From NCBI GenBank assembly GCA_015062115.1, contig SUVG01000002.1:1-64000 (forward strand): DNA of 64,000 nucleotides. Reading direction: 5' to 3'. Below, one piece after another: positions 13,854-22,419 of the stretch. Position 1 is the stretch's first letter; each line of letters opens with the position of its first letter. The notes under the pieces are model-generated. The model saw only the letters and a program-made list of their open reading frames with translations. It was not told where the DNA came from and did no database searches. This stretch comes from Elusimicrobium sp. (lineage in GTDB: Bacteria > Elusimicrobiota > Elusimicrobia > Elusimicrobiales > Elusimicrobiaceae). The position numbers were made by a program, and so were the translations under genes.

Positions 13854-14210
13854 ATGAAAGTAATCGCTTTATTGTTTGCTGCCTTGTTATTCGTGGGATG
13901 TGGCACGGTGGAAAAAGGTTATTCGCCGATTGATTTGAAGGCCAAAAATTATGCCGAAGCCTTGAAATCTGCAGATAAATCTTGCCAAATCGATGCCGAT
14001 TGCACCTCTGTTTCCAAGGGTTGTTGTTTGTGCCACGGCAAAGAAGCCGTTAATAAAGATGCCGCCAATGCGCTCAAATCGTTTTGGTTGAACGAATGTG
14101 CCACTGCCGCTTGCACCTTGCAAATGTGCTATGTGGAAATTAACACTTCCTGCCAAAAAGGCCAATGTGTAGGTACACCGAAACCCATGCGTGAGTACGC
14201 CGCCTTCTAA
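13854..14210 (+). CDS. Cysteine-rich lipoprotein, copy 1
   Basis: A 118-residue secreted protein of unknown function. The signal peptide MKVIALLFAALLFVGC ends in a lipobox (LFVGC), so the mature N-terminal Cys should be lipidated and membrane-anchored. The mature part carries ten further cysteines in the pattern KSC-x5-C ... GCCLC ... C-x5-C-x4-C, likely disulfide-bonded outside the cytoplasm. The next gene encodes a paralogue with the same cysteine spacing and the shared words ADKSCQ, DADC, EAVNK and MCYV. The pair has its own promoter and terminator. Similar DxDC ... GCC proteins occur as uncharacterised secreted proteins in other phyla; I assign no function. Confidence 0.75.
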   Translation: MKVIALLFAALLFVGCGTVEKGYSPIDLKAKNYAEALKSADKSCQIDADCTSVSKGCCLCHGKEAVNKDAANALKSFWLNECATAACTLQMCYVEINTSCQKGQCVGTPKPMREYAAF

Positions 14211-14219
14211 GGAGAAAAA

Positions 14220-14564
14220 ATGAAAAAACTATTATTGTTAACTTGCTGTGCGGCTGTTCTTTCCGCGTGTGCGGCCTCTAACCCCGGCATCAATGCCGTT
14301 CCTGCCAAACTAACCGCCGCTATTAAAAAAGCCGACAAATCTTGCCAAGTAGATGCCGACTGTGTGGCCGTTCAAAAAGGTTGCTGTATGTGTGCCGGTT
14401 ACGAAGCCGTCAACAAAAATGCCGCTACCAAAGTGGAAAGCGTGTTTGAAAAACAATGTGCCAGCGGTGCTTGTACGCGTGAAATGTGCTATGTGCAAAT
14501 CGAGCCCATTTGCAAACAAAATGTTTGTACCGGAAAACTTATTTTGCCCAAAGGCCAAAACTAA
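14220..14564 (+). CDS. Cysteine-rich lipoprotein, copy 2
   Basis: A 114-residue paralogue of the preceding gene, nine bases after it with its own ribosome binding site (AAGGAG). The lipobox is LSAC at the end of a 17-residue signal peptide. Shared with copy 1: DKSCQxDADC, KGCCxC, EAVNK, the central Cys pair and MCYV. The tails differ. It is clearly a tandem duplication that has since diverged. The mature N-terminus has a short Ala/Ser/Pro-rich linker before the cysteine domain. Function unknown; a surface or periplasmic binding, inhibitor or redox role would fit the cysteines, but nothing in the sequence decides. Confidence 0.75.
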   Translation: MKKLLLLTCCAAVLSACAASNPGINAVPAKLTAAIKKADKSCQVDADCVAVQKGCCMCAGYEAVNKNAATKVESVFEKQCASGACTREMCYVQIEPICKQNVCTGKLILPKGQN

Positions 14565-14580
14565 TTACTGTCTTGATTTA

Positions 14581-14612
14581 AAAAACCCCGCCTATTAACA
14601 GGCGGGGTTTTT
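14581..14612. terminator. Bidirectional terminator
   Basis: Perfect stem AAAAACCCCGCCT (14581-14593) / AGGCGGGGTTTTT (14600-14612). It ends the lipoprotein pair on the plus strand and the ankyrin gene on the minus strand; the stop codon of the latter begins in the loop. Confidence 0.93.
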
Positions 14613-15374
14613 TGTATCTTCCAGTAACTGGATAATTCCCGTCAAATTTTTTTCTTTGGCTAGATCCAAAGCGGTCTTACCTTCGTTGTTCTTAATTCGG
14701 GAATCAATGGTGGGTTGTTGTAATAAAATTTCCACTATATCTTTATGTTCGTTCCATACTGCCACATGCAAAGGGGTGTTGCCATTGGCGGCATAGGGAG
14801 TGTTCACAAATTCGGGGTATTCGGCCAAAGTAGTGCGCAGGGTTCTTTCGTCCTTATCAATAACCGCCTGAAGAACAGGGGAGATAAAATTAGGTTTTTT
14901 AAGTCCCTTTTCCTCTTTCTTGGATTGTTCTGCTTGTTGTTTTCTTCGTTTTTTCTCGACTTGTTGAAACTCTTCCCATTTAAGGCGCTCTTCTTTTGGC
15001 GTCTTCATTTTTTTCCAATAGTAGGTAATGCCAAATATAGTATTGACGATGAAAGCAATAAATAAAACAGGGCTTAACACAAACAGCAAAAATATCATTA
15101 ACCAACCTGCACCTTGAGAGGCTGTTGGGTCGTTTGGATAGTTCATTTTTGCCAAAACACCACAACCATAAGGAAACACAAAAATAATGCAAAATAAACC
15201 TATGAGAATATAACGGCTGATTAAATATTTTCTTTTAATGCGCACATAAGAAGGTTCGGGAATAGTATCCGGAGCTTGCTGTTTGGTCAAATGCGGAATG
15301 GGCTTTTTCTTGGCTGCGCAAAAAAAAGCAATGAGAAGGCCTAAAGGAATGATGGCTGATATTAAAAGAATCAT
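14595..15374 (-). CDS. Membrane protein with C-terminal ankyrin repeats
   Basis: A 259-residue protein. Hydrophobic segments lie at about 2-20, 52-75 and 90-120, with a charged Lys/Glu/Gln-rich coiled segment (about 122-160) next. The C-terminus holds about two ankyrin repeats: NGNTPLHVAVWNEHKDIVEI (about 197-216) followed by NNEGKTALDLAKEKNL (about 228-243). Ankyrin repeats bind other proteins; the partner is unknown. The gene is monocistronic, on the strand opposite its neighbours. Its stop lies inside the shared terminator. I do not recognise a named family. Confidence 0.65.
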   Translation of the reverse strand: MILLISAIIPLGLLIAFFCAAKKKPIPHLTKQQAPDTIPEPSYVRIKRKYLISRYILIGLFCIIFVFPYGCGVLAKMNYPNDPTASQGAGWLMIFLLFVLSPVLFIAFIVNTIFGITYYWKKMKTPKEERLKWEEFQQVEKKRRKQQAEQSKKEEKGLKKPNFISPVLQAVIDKDERTLRTTLAEYPEFVNTPYAANGNTPLHVAVWNEHKDIVEILLQQPTIDSRIKNNEGKTALDLAKEKNLTGIIQLLEDTKNPAC

Positions 15375-15507
15375 AAAATCACCTTTTCTCTATTTACAAA
15401 AAGCTCCAGTTATTATACAATATACTAAGCGAATTTTAGTGCTAAAACATTGAAAGCGAAAGGGTGAAACACGCGAGTAAAATGTATAGCGCAAAAGCCC
15501 GTAAATT

Positions 15508-15516
15508 TGGTATAAT
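15508..15516 (+). promoter_or_regulatory. Extended -10 promoter of the S10-spc-alpha operon
   Basis: TGGTATAAT at 15508-15516 with no -35 match. It is the same form as the lipoprotein promoter at 13817. It lies 122 bases before rpsJ and is the only good promoter match ahead of this large ribosomal cluster. Confidence 0.7.
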
Positions 15517-15522
15517 AAAATG

Positions 15523-15638
15523 TACTGAATTGGACTTAGGTAAGAAATTCCTAGCACCGGCTCGTCGAGGATAACGAACCGGAGTAGGGATTTCTGCCGA
15601 ATAATTTTTTTGTAAAAAACATTTAAGGAAAACCAAAA
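15523..15638 (+). promoter_or_regulatory. Structured leader of the S10 operon
   Basis: The leader contains AGAAATTCCTA (15543-15553) paired with TAGGGATTTCT (15585-15595), 11 pairs with one G-U. An inner CCGG (15557-15560) / CCGG (15579-15582) helix caps a loop holding CTCGTCGAG. After it come a T-rich run and AAGGA before the rpsJ ATG. S10 operons are controlled by L4 binding to the leader in Escherichia coli; a similar role here is inference. Confidence 0.55.
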
Positions 15639-15983
15639 ATGGCAGAAAAAACAGAAAAAAAGGCTAAAGTATTGAGCCAAGAAAGAATCCGCATTAAATT
15701 GCGTTCTTACGACCATCGCATGTTGGACGCCTCCGTTTCCCGCATCGTGGAAACCGCGCAGAAAACCGGCGCCATCGTGGCGGGTCCTGTTCTTCTCCCG
15801 GTTCGGATTAAGAAGTACACCGTGCTTCGCTCTCCCCATACCGATAAAAAGAGCAGAGAACAATTCGAAATGCGTATTCATAAAAGACTCATTGATCTGA
15901 AAAGTCCCACCTCTAAAACCGTCGATGAATTGATGAAACTCGACTTGCCTGCCGGCGTAGATGTGGCAATCAAAAGCAACTAA
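15639..15983 (+). CDS. rpsJ: 30S ribosomal protein S10
   Basis: A 114-residue S10 with a short Lys/Glu-rich N-terminal extension of about ten residues before the conserved [15 protein letters not shown]. The loop [25 protein letters not shown] matches the family; its tip is written here in full only to about 20 residues in other members. S10 binds the head of the small subunit and, with NusB, takes part in transcription antitermination. It is the first gene of the S10 cluster, behind a structured leader, and 21 bases before rplC. Confidence 0.96.
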   Translation: MAEKTEKKAKVLSQERIRIKLRSYDHRMLDASVSRIVETAQKTGAIVAGPVLLPVRIKKYTVLRSPHTDKKSREQFEMRIHKRLIDLKSPTSKTVDELMKLDLPAGVDVAIKSN

Positions 15984-16004
15984 TTAATTAGGAACTGAAG
16001 AGAT

Positions 16005-16796
16005 ATGACAGAAGAAATCAAAAATGCTGCTGGTGCCCAAGAGGCAACCCCTGTTGCTGAAGTGGCCAAAGCAGAAACTGTCAAAGAAGCGCCCGAAACT
16101 TTCCGCTTTGTATTAGGCGAAAAACTCGGTATGACGCAAATCTTTGATGAAAAAGGCAATCTTCATGGCGTTTCCGTTGTAAAAGCGGGCCAATGCAAGG
16201 TTGTGCGTGTCAGAACCCAAGAAAAAGACGGCTATACCGCCGTATGCGTGGGTTTTGGCGAAGTGAAAGAAAGCAAACTTAACAAACCGGAACTCGGTTA
16301 CTTCAAAAAAGCCAACGTCGCTCCGGTCAGACACATGAAGGAATGCCGTGTCGCGGACGTGAACGGTTTTGAAATCGGTCAAGTCATTTCACTCGAAAAA
16401 ATCTTTAAACCCGGTGATTATGTAGACGTACAGGGTAAAATCAAAGGCCACGGTTTTGCTGGCGCCATGAAACGCCACGGCTTTGCCGGTCAGCCCGCTT
16501 CGCACGGTGCTTCCGACAGAGAAAGAGCCCCGGGTTCTTTGGGTTCCCGCCGTTCTTTGGGTAAAGTGCTCTCCGGTCAACGCATGGCTGGTCACTACGG
16601 CACCACCACCCACACCGTATCCAAAATTGAAGTTGTAAAAGTGGACAACGAAAACGGACTTATCTTCTTGAAAGGTTCCGTGCCCGGTGCCAAAGGCTCC
16701 ATCGTGTCCGTCTTGGAAACTTCCAAATACAAAAAACACTATGTGGCGCCTCAGGAACATAAAGTATCCGCTTCCAAGGCTGCTAACAAGAAGTAA
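16005..16796 (+). CDS. rplC: 50S ribosomal protein L3 with N-terminal extension
   Basis: A 263-residue L3, longer than the usual 205-220. The first 35 residues are an Ala/Glu/Val/Lys-rich extension before the conserved LGEKLGMTQIFDE. A short basic tail also follows the usual end. The central loop reaching the peptidyl transferase centre is recognisable as HGFAGAMKRHGF and HGASDRERAPGS. L3 is an early assembly protein of the large subunit. The ATG at 16005 is the only start after the upstream stop that gives a good ribosome binding site; a shorter start near residue 35 is not available as ATG. Confidence 0.95.
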   Translation: MTEEIKNAAGAQEATPVAEVAKAETVKEAPETFRFVLGEKLGMTQIFDEKGNLHGVSVVKAGQCKVVRVRTQEKDGYTAVCVGFGEVKESKLNKPELGYFKKANVAPVRHMKECRVADVNGFEIGQVISLEKIFKPGDYVDVQGKIKGHGFAGAMKRHGFAGQPASHGASDRERAPGSLGSRRSLGKVLSGQRMAGHYGTTTHTVSKIEVVKVDNENGLIFLKGSVPGAKGSIVSVLETSKYKKHYVAPQEHKVSASKAANKK

Positions 16797-16808
16797 GGAC
16801 TTTGACCC

Positions 16809-17441
16809 ATGGAAACTAAAGTTTTAGATATTAAAGGTAAAGAAAAAGGGACTGTCGCTCTTCCGGATAGTTTGTTTGCCGTAAAAGCCAACCCTACCTT
16901 CCTGCACGAAGTCATCACCGCCTTTTTGGCTAACCAAAGACGCGGCACCGCTGATGTAAAAACCCGCAGCGAAGTTTCCGGTACCGGTAAAAAACCGTGG
17001 AAACAGAAAGGCACCGGCCGCGCCCGCCAAGGCAGCCTCCGCGCCGTTCAATTCCGCCACGGTGGTATCGCTTTTGGTCCTACCCCGCACTCCTATCGTC
17101 AGGACTTGCCGGCCGCCAAAAGAAGAACCGCTCTTGCGATGGCTTTGTCCACCAAACTCGCCGAAGGCAACTTGGTTGTACTCGATTCTTTGACCCTCAA
17201 AGAACCCAAAACCAAAGCTTTCGCCGAAATTTTGGAAGTATTGTCCGCCGGACGCAAACCGCTCGTGTTGGATAACTTCGCTGATGCTAATGCCGCTTTG
17301 GCTTGCCGCAACGTGGCGGGTTTAACCCACATGCAAACGCAAGACATCAACGCTTATGTAGTGTTGAACAGCAGCAAAGTCATCTTGACCCAAGATGCTG
17401 TAGCCAAACTCAGCGATACGTTTGCTAAGGAGGCCAAATAA
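16809..17441 (+). CDS. rplD: 50S ribosomal protein L4
   Basis: A 210-residue L4. The extended loop that lines the exit tunnel shows TGKKPWKQKGTGRARQGS (about 61-78) and the FGPTPHSYRQDLP stretch. In gamma-proteobacteria L4 represses its own operon at the S10 leader; the structured leader at 15.54 kb is a possible target. The AAGGA ribosome binding site overlaps the end of rplC, and the stop overlaps the rplW start by one base (TAATG). Confidence 0.96.
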   Translation: METKVLDIKGKEKGTVALPDSLFAVKANPTFLHEVITAFLANQRRGTADVKTRSEVSGTGKKPWKQKGTGRARQGSLRAVQFRHGGIAFGPTPHSYRQDLPAAKRRTALAMALSTKLAEGNLVVLDSLTLKEPKTKAFAEILEVLSAGRKPLVLDNFADANAALACRNVAGLTHMQTQDINAYVVLNSSKVILTQDAVAKLSDTFAKEAK

Positions 17442-17734
17442 TGACCACCTATACTACGCTTAAAAAACCCCTTTTGACTGAAAAAAGCTTAATTGAACGC
17501 GATACCCACAACCGCTATGGTTTTGTGGTAGCCAAAAACGCGTCCAAAGGTGAAATTAAAACTGCGGTTGAAAAAATCTTCAATGTAACCGTAGTGAAAA
17601 TCAACACCATTTCCGTCACGGGTAAGACCCACCGCATGGGTCGTTTTGAAGGCAAAAGACCTGATTACAAAAAGGCTTTTGTAACCTTGAAAGAAGGCGA
17701 TAAAATCGAATTGGTGGAAGCCTCTTCGAAGTAG
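17441..17734 (+). CDS. rplW: 50S ribosomal protein L23
   Basis: A 97-residue L23, the tunnel-exit protein that docks signal recognition particle and trigger factor. The conserved KPLLTEKS (residues 8-15), NRYGFVVAKNASK and the basic loop TGKTHRMGRFEGKRPDYKKA are all present. It is translationally coupled to rplD through the TAATG overlap. Confidence 0.96.
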   Translation: MTTYTTLKKPLLTEKSLIERDTHNRYGFVVAKNASKGEIKTAVEKIFNVTVVKINTISVTGKTHRMGRFEGKRPDYKKAFVTLKEGDKIELVEASSK

Positions 17735-17756
17735 ATGAAAGGAGAAACTACTAACT

Positions 17757-18596
17757 ATGCCTATTAAGTCATTTAGACCTTACACCCCTTCCCGCAGAAC
17801 GATTACGGTTTCGGATTACTCCGATATTACCAAAACCACTCCGGAGAAGAGCCTTACCAAAGGTCTGCGCAAAACCGGCGGTCGCAACAACACCGGTATG
17901 ATCATGGTTCGCCACATCGGCGGTGGTCACAGACGCGCATACAGACAAATTGATTTCAGACGGGAAAAATTCGGGATTCCTGCTAAAGTCGTATCTATCG
18001 AATACGATCCGAACAGAAGCGCCCGCATTTGCCTGTTGAACTATGCCGACGGTGAAAAAAGATATATTCTTCACCCCCTCGGTGTAAAAGTGGGCGACGT
18101 ACTTATGTCCGGCCCGGCCGCTGATATTAAAGTGGGTAACTGCCTTGCTCTTAAAAACATTCCCGAAGGTACTTTTATCCACGCCATTGAACTGAAAGTC
18201 GGTAAAGGTGCGCAACTTGCGCGCAGCGCCGGCAGCCAAGCTCAACTTATGGCCAAAGAATCGGACTATGCCCATATCAAAATGCCGTCCGGCGAAATCC
18301 GCTTGGTACCCAGCGCTTGCTGTGCCACCATCGGTCAAGTTGGCAACGTGGATCACTCCAACATTGTCATCGGTAACGCCGGCCGCAACAGACACCGCGG
18401 TCAAAGACCTACCGTCCGCGGTAGCGCCATGAACGCTGTTGATCACCCGATGGGTGGTGGCCGCGGTCACGGTAAAGGTGGCAACATTCCGCGCTCTCCG
18501 TGGAACCAACAAACCCGCGGTTTGAAAACGCGCTCTACTAAGAAAGCGTTTGGCTGGATGATTGTCAGCGACAGAAGAAAAAACAAGGCTAAGTAA
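17757..18596 (+). CDS. rplB: 50S ribosomal protein L2
   Basis: A 279-residue L2 of normal length. Diagnostic stretches are [10 protein letters not shown] at the N-terminus, [20 protein letters not shown], and the C-terminal [18 protein letters not shown] whose histidine lies near the peptidyl transferase centre. L2 is needed for subunit joining and catalysis. AAAGGAG precedes the ATG. It lies two bases before rpsS. Confidence 0.97.
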   Translation: MPIKSFRPYTPSRRTITVSDYSDITKTTPEKSLTKGLRKTGGRNNTGMIMVRHIGGGHRRAYRQIDFRREKFGIPAKVVSIEYDPNRSARICLLNYADGEKRYILHPLGVKVGDVLMSGPAADIKVGNCLALKNIPEGTFIHAIELKVGKGAQLARSAGSQAQLMAKESDYAHIKMPSGEIRLVPSACCATIGQVGNVDHSNIVIGNAGRNRHRGQRPTVRGSAMNAVDHPMGGGRGHGKGGNIPRSPWNQQTRGLKTRSTKKAFGWMIVSDRRKNKAK

Positions 18597-18598
18597 TT

Positions 18599-18883
18599 AT
18601 GGGAAGATCAACTAAAAAAGGTCCTTTTGTGGATTTAAACCTGTTGGAAAAAGTTCAAGCGATGAACGCTTCCAACGAGAAAAAACCTATTAAGACGTGG
18701 GCAAGAGCCTGCACCATCGTGCCGGAATTTGTAGGACACACTTTCCTCGTGCACAATGGCAGAAAATTTCTTCCCATTTACGTTTCCGAACGTATGGTAG
18801 GTTATAAACTCGGTGAATTTTCTTTCACCCGTTTGTTCAAAGGTCACGGTGGCATGACGAAAGATTCCACCGCCCTGAAATAA
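18599..18883 (+). CDS. rpsS: 30S ribosomal protein S19
   Basis: A 94-residue S19 from the small-subunit head. [10 protein letters not shown] at the start, [20 protein letters not shown] and [16 protein letters not shown] identify it. It is separated from rplB by only two bases, so the two are probably translationally coupled; no strong ribosome binding site is seen. Confidence 0.96.
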   Translation: MGRSTKKGPFVDLNLLEKVQAMNASNEKKPIKTWARACTIVPEFVGHTFLVHNGRKFLPIYVSERMVGYKLGEFSFTRLFKGHGGMTKDSTALK

Positions 18884-18899
18884 GAGTTGAGGATTTGAT

Positions 18900-19259
18900 A
18901 TGGAAGCTTGTGCAAAAGCTAAATTTCAACGGTTTGGTAGCCGCAAGGTGAACCTGGTGTTGGATCAAATTCGTGGTAAAAACGTGAAAGCGGCGGAAGA
19001 TGTATTGCCTTTCGTTGCCAAACGCACCGCTGATTTGGTTGCCAAAACCCTTCACAGCGCCGCTGCTAACTTGGAAGTGAAAGCCGGCAAAAAACTGGAC
19101 TTCAGCAAAGTCTTCATTAAAGAAGCGTTTGCGAATCTCGGCCCCAGCGGCCATTTGAAAAGAGTGCAGCCCGGCCCTCAAGGCCGCGCTATGCCCTACA
19201 AAAAGAGCATGTGCCACTTGACTGTTATCGTCACTGACGAAAAAAAGGGAGGTCGCTAA
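18900..19259 (+). CDS. rplV: 50S ribosomal protein L22
   Basis: A 119-residue L22 whose long beta hairpin reaches the exit tunnel; its tip lies around [20 protein letters not shown]. The fold starts at [20 protein letters not shown]. There is no deletion in the hairpin of the type that confers macrolide resistance elsewhere. The start at 18900 follows GAGGA. Confidence 0.95.
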   Translation: MEACAKAKFQRFGSRKVNLVLDQIRGKNVKAAEDVLPFVAKRTADLVAKTLHSAAANLEVKAGKKLDFSKVFIKEAFANLGPSGHLKRVQPGPQGRAMPYKKSMCHLTVIVTDEKKGGR

Positions 19260-19262
19260 TTT

Positions 19263-19988
19263 ATGGGACACAAGATTCACCCCCGGTCCATTAGACTTGG
19301 TTATATTCAGGACTGGCGCTCCAGATGGTTTGCCCCTAAAAATATGCCTGCGTTGATTATGGAAGATTTCCAAATCCGCAAGATGATTGAAGACAAATTC
19401 AAAATGGCGGCCGTTAGTTATGTAGGTATCGAAAGAGCCGGCGCGTTCTTGCGCGTCAATGTTCACACCGCCCGCCCGGGTGTGGTGATCGGTAAAAAAG
19501 GTGCCGACATTGAAGCCCTTCGCAAAGAATTGGAAGCCTTTACCGGCAGCAAAACCTTTGTGAACGTAATTGAAATCAAGAACCCGGAAACGGATGCTCA
19601 GTTGGTGGCTCAAAACATCGCTATGCAACTCGAAAAACGCGCCCACTACGGTGCCGCGATGAAAAAAGCGATTGAAAAAGCCCTTTCCAGCAAAGCGCTT
19701 GGTATCAAAATTATGGTGTCCGGCAGACTCGGCGGTGCTGAAATTGCCCGCACAGAATGGAAACGCGAAGGCCGCGTTCCGCTGCACACCTTGTGCGCCG
19801 ATATTGACTACGGTTTCACCGAAGCCAACACCATCAGCGGTAAAATCGGCATTAAAGTCTGGATTTTCAAAAGAACTCACTTCGCCAAATCTCCGAAAGA
19901 GATTATGAATGAACTTAAGAAACATCGCGACATGGAAACCGGTTCCACCGAAGGCGTAACGGAAGTTGCCGCCCCGGAAACCAAATAG
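19263..19988 (+). CDS. rpsC: 30S ribosomal protein S3
   Basis: A 241-residue S3. The N-terminal MGHKIHPRSIRLGYI, the KH domain with RPGVVIGKKGADIEALRKEL (about 76-95) and the C-terminal S3 domain with MVSGRLGGAEIARTE are clear. The last 15 or so residues are an acidic Thr/Glu/Ala tail not found in most S3 proteins. S3 forms part of the mRNA entry channel. The start lies three bases after rplV, with GGGAGG inside the rplV end. Confidence 0.96.
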   Translation: MGHKIHPRSIRLGYIQDWRSRWFAPKNMPALIMEDFQIRKMIEDKFKMAAVSYVGIERAGAFLRVNVHTARPGVVIGKKGADIEALRKELEAFTGSKTFVNVIEIKNPETDAQLVAQNIAMQLEKRAHYGAAMKKAIEKALSSKALGIKIMVSGRLGGAEIARTEWKREGRVPLHTLCADIDYGFTEANTISGKIGIKVWIFKRTHFAKSPKEIMNELKKHRDMETGSTEGVTEVAAPETK

Positions 19989-20001
19989 AGGACTTTGACT
20001 T

Positions 20002-20412
20002 ATGTTAATGCCTAAAAGAGTAAAATACCGCAAGCCCTTCAGCGCGCCCCGCATTAAAGGTAATGCCAAACGCGGCACGGAAGTGGTATTCGGTGAATTT
20101 GGGTTGAAAGCCTTAGAACCCAAATGGATTACCGCCCGGCAGATTGAAGCTGCCCGTATTACTTTGTCCCGCTTCATCAAGAAAAAAGGTAAACTTTGGA
20201 TCCGTGTATTTCCGGACAAAGCCATTACCAAACACCCCGCCGAAACCCGTATGGGTAAAGGTAAAGGTGCGCCCGAATACTGGGCCGCTGTGGTGAAGCC
20301 CGGCAGAATTTTGTTCGAATTGGAAGGCGCTACGCTGGAAGATACCAAAAGAGCCATGCGTTTGGCTTCCGACAAACTGCCGATCAAAACGAAACTGGTA
20401 ACCAGAAGGTAG
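20002..20412 (+). CDS. rplP: 50S ribosomal protein L16
   Basis: A 136-residue L16, a late assembly protein near the A-site tRNA elbow. Two starts are possible (ATG at 20002 and 20008). The first is kept because AGAGGA (19987-19992) has the better spacing and because [11 protein letters not shown] matches the usual N-terminus. The conserved [13 protein letters not shown] and [10 protein letters not shown] are present. Confidence 0.95.
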   Translation: MLMPKRVKYRKPFSAPRIKGNAKRGTEVVFGEFGLKALEPKWITARQIEAARITLSRFIKKKGKLWIRVFPDKAITKHPAETRMGKGKGAPEYWAAVVKPGRILFELEGATLEDTKRAMRLASDKLPIKTKLVTRR

Positions 20413-20415
20413 TTT

Positions 20416-20619
20416 ATGAAAACGAACGAAAAAGAAGTTTTGAAGAAAAAAACGTTGGCCGAACTGAACGAAGCGCTCGGCAAAGCCCAAGAAAAGAAAT
20501 TTAACCTTCTTTTCAAACACAGCACCACTCCCATCGCCAACCCGATGGAAATTAGAGCGGTAAGACGCGAAATTGCCCTTTTGCAAACGCTGATCAACCA
20601 GAAAAAAGAGCAAAAATAG
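20416..20619 (+). CDS. rpmC: 50S ribosomal protein L29
   Basis: A 67-residue two-helix L29 beside the tunnel exit. The LAELNEALGKAQEKKFNL helix and the RAVRREIALLQTLINQ helix are as in the family. It starts three bases after rplP, with AGAAGG inside the rplP end. Confidence 0.93.
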   Translation: MKTNEKEVLKKKTLAELNEALGKAQEKKFNLLFKHSTTPIANPMEIRAVRREIALLQTLINQKKEQK

Positions 20620-20628
20620 AGGTTCAAA

Positions 20629-20898
20629 ATGGAAAATAAAGAAACCCGTGCCAAAAGAAAAGTGCTGAGCGGTGTGGTAGTGTCCGATAAAATGGACAAA
20701 ACCCGCACGGTATGTGTAGAACGCTTGGTGCATGATGAACGCTATGGCAAAACGCTTAAAAGAGCGGCTAAATTCCATGCTCACGACGAGGCCAACGAAA
20801 CCAAAATCGGTGATAAAGTGGAAATTATGAGCACCCGCCCCGTTTCCAAAACGACGAAATGGCGCATTTCCAAAATTGTGGAAAAAGCCAGAGCTTAG
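20629..20898 (+). CDS. rpsQ: 30S ribosomal protein S17
   Basis: An 89-residue S17 with the OB-fold markers LSGVVVSDKMDKTRTVCVER and KIGDKVEIMSTRPVSKTTKW. It binds 16S rRNA early in assembly. About nine residues at the N-terminus precede the conserved core, which is normal variation. GAGG stands upstream of the ATG. Confidence 0.95.
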   Translation: MENKETRAKRKVLSGVVVSDKMDKTRTVCVERLVHDERYGKTLKRAAKFHAHDEANETKIGDKVEIMSTRPVSKTTKWRISKIVEKARA

Positions 20899-20926
20899 TT
20901 TCTAAAAACTACGGAGTTATTAAAGT

Positions 20927-21295
20927 ATGATTCAATTAAGAAGCATCGTCAATGTGGCCGACAATTCCGGCGCGCGTAAAGTTCAATGCTTTAAAGTGCG
21001 CGGCGGCCACCACCGGGATATCGCAACTTTGGGAGACGTTATTATGTGCTCCGTCAGAGATGCGATCCCTACCTCCGCCATTAAAAAAGGCGACGTGGTC
21101 CGCGCCGTAGTAGTTCGCGTGGCCCGCGAAAGAAGAAGAAAAGACGGTTCCTACATTCGTTTTGATGACAACGCCGTTTGCATCATCAACGATAATGGGG
21201 AACCCAAAGGCACCCGTGTATTCGGTCCTATTGCCAGAGAGCTGCGCGAAAAGAATTTCTTGAAAATTATTTCCTTGGCTCCTGAGGTGGTATAG
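20927..21295 (+). CDS. rplN: 50S ribosomal protein L14
   Basis: A 122-residue L14 of standard length, beginning [20 protein letters not shown]. It forms bridges to the small subunit and is the docking site for the silencing factor RsfS in other bacteria. The conserved [10 protein letters not shown] and [22 protein letters not shown] end are intact. Its stop is one base before the rplX start. Confidence 0.97.
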   Translation: MIQLRSIVNVADNSGARKVQCFKVRGGHHRDIATLGDVIMCSVRDAIPTSAIKKGDVVRAVVVRVARERRRKDGSYIRFDDNAVCIINDNGEPKGTRVFGPIARELREKNFLKIISLAPEVV

Positions 21296-21296
21296 T

Positions 21297-21605
21297 ATGA
21301 TCATCAAGAAAAAAGATACCGTTTTAGTATTGTCCGGTAAGGACAAAGGCAAGAAGGGCGAAGTGAAATCTGTTAACCCGTCCAAAAACAAAGTAGTAGT
21401 AGCGGGTGTAAACATGGTTTCCAAACACGTGAAACCTTCTCAAAACAAGCAGGGCGGCATTGTACAAGTAGAAGCCGCGTTGGACGCTTCCAACGTAGCC
21501 ATTGTCTGTGGCAAATGCAAAAAAGCCATGACGCCCAAAGTGCAAATCTCGGCTGACGGCACCAAAACGCGCGTCTGCCGCAAATGCAATGAGCCGATCA
21601 TTTAA
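21297..21605 (+). CDS. rplX: 50S ribosomal protein L24, zinc-ribbon form
   Basis: A 102-residue L24 with the KOW motif at the N-terminus (KKDTVLVLSGKDKGKKGEV) and a C-terminal CxxC pair set, Cys71/Cys74 and Cys94/Cys97, that can bind zinc. L24 starts large-subunit folding. The gene follows rplN after one base, so coupling is likely. Confidence 0.95.
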   Translation: MIIKKKDTVLVLSGKDKGKKGEVKSVNPSKNKVVVAGVNMVSKHVKPSQNKQGGIVQVEAALDASNVAIVCGKCKKAMTPKVQISADGTKTRVCRKCNEPII

Positions 21606-21622
21606 TCTAGGTACAGTTAAAA

Positions 21623-22216
21623 ATGACTAAGAAAGAAACTAAAAATGTAACGAAGGCGCCCGAAGGCTATACGCCCAAATTGCAGGCCCTTTACAGAGAA
21701 AAAGTGCTTCCGGCCTTGCTCAAAGACATGAACGTCAAAAGCCCCATGGCCGTGCCGAAACTCACGAAAATCGTGATTAACATCGGCGTCAAAGAAGCTC
21801 GCGAAGATATCAAAGCGCTGGAAATCGCCAAAGACGATTTGACCGCTATTGCCGGTCAAGCCGCTCAAATCCGCCGTGCTAAAAAATCTATCTCTAACTT
21901 CAAACTTAGAGAAGGTATGCCCATCGGTGTGCGCGTAACCTTGCGCGGTGCCAGAATGTATGAATTCTTGGAACGCTTCATCTGCATTGCTTGCCCCCGC
22001 ATCCGCGACTTTCAGGGCTTCAATGCCAGCTTTGACGGTAAAGGCAATTTGAACCTGGGTATTAAAGAACATTATATCTTCCCGGAAATTGATGTTGAAA
22101 AATCGCCTAAAGCCCATGGTATGAACATTACGTTCGTCACCACTGCCGCCGACAACGCCAGCGGTCGCTTGCTCATGGATTACATGGGTATGCCTTTCCG
22201 CAAAGCGGCTAAATAA
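21623..22216 (+). CDS. rplE: 50S ribosomal protein L5
   Basis: A 197-residue L5 with an N-terminal extension of about 15 residues before [19 protein letters not shown]. Conserved pieces include [26 protein letters not shown] and the C-terminal [14 protein letters not shown]. It binds 5S rRNA and contacts P-site tRNA. The extension is modest and basic. Confidence 0.95.
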   Translation: MTKKETKNVTKAPEGYTPKLQALYREKVLPALLKDMNVKSPMAVPKLTKIVINIGVKEAREDIKALEIAKDDLTAIAGQAAQIRRAKKSISNFKLREGMPIGVRVTLRGARMYEFLERFICIACPRIRDFQGFNASFDGKGNLNLGIKEHYIFPEIDVEKSPKAHGMNITFVTTAADNASGRLLMDYMGMPFRKAAK

Positions 22217-22233
22217 AAGGAGCAAGAAACTTT

Positions 22234-22419
22234 ATGGCTACTAAAGCATGGGTTGCAAAAATGGCTAAAGACCAAAAGTTCGCCGTGCGCTATCACAACA
22301 GATGTCAAGTCTGTGGGCGCGCGAGAGGTTACTACCGCGACTTCGGCCTTTGCCGTATCTGCCTGAGAAAAATGGCACACCAGGGTTTAATCCCGGGTCT
22401 TAGAAAATCGAGTTGGTAA
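22234..22419 (+). CDS. rpsZ: 30S ribosomal protein S14, zinc-binding short form
   Basis: A 61-residue S14 of the short, zinc-binding type. Cys24, Cys27, Cys40 and Cys43 form the C-x2-C ... C-x2-C site, and the family ending GLRKSSW is present. It sits at the standard place in the spc cluster between L5 and S8. AAAGGAG precedes the start. After it comes an unusually long (72-base) structured gap. Confidence 0.96.
   Translation: MATKAWVAKMAKDQKFAVRYHNRCQVCGRARGYYRDFGLCRICLRKMAHQGLIPGLRKSSW

Noticed and set aside
13735-15638. Horizontal island between fusA and rpsJ
   Set aside because: The small lipoproteins and ankyrin gene have the same codon style and terminator style as their neighbours, with no repeats, integrase or tRNA edge.
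18837-20708. Long minus-strand frame opposite rplV-rpmC
   Set aside because: It crosses five well-conserved ribosomal genes and has no family signature.
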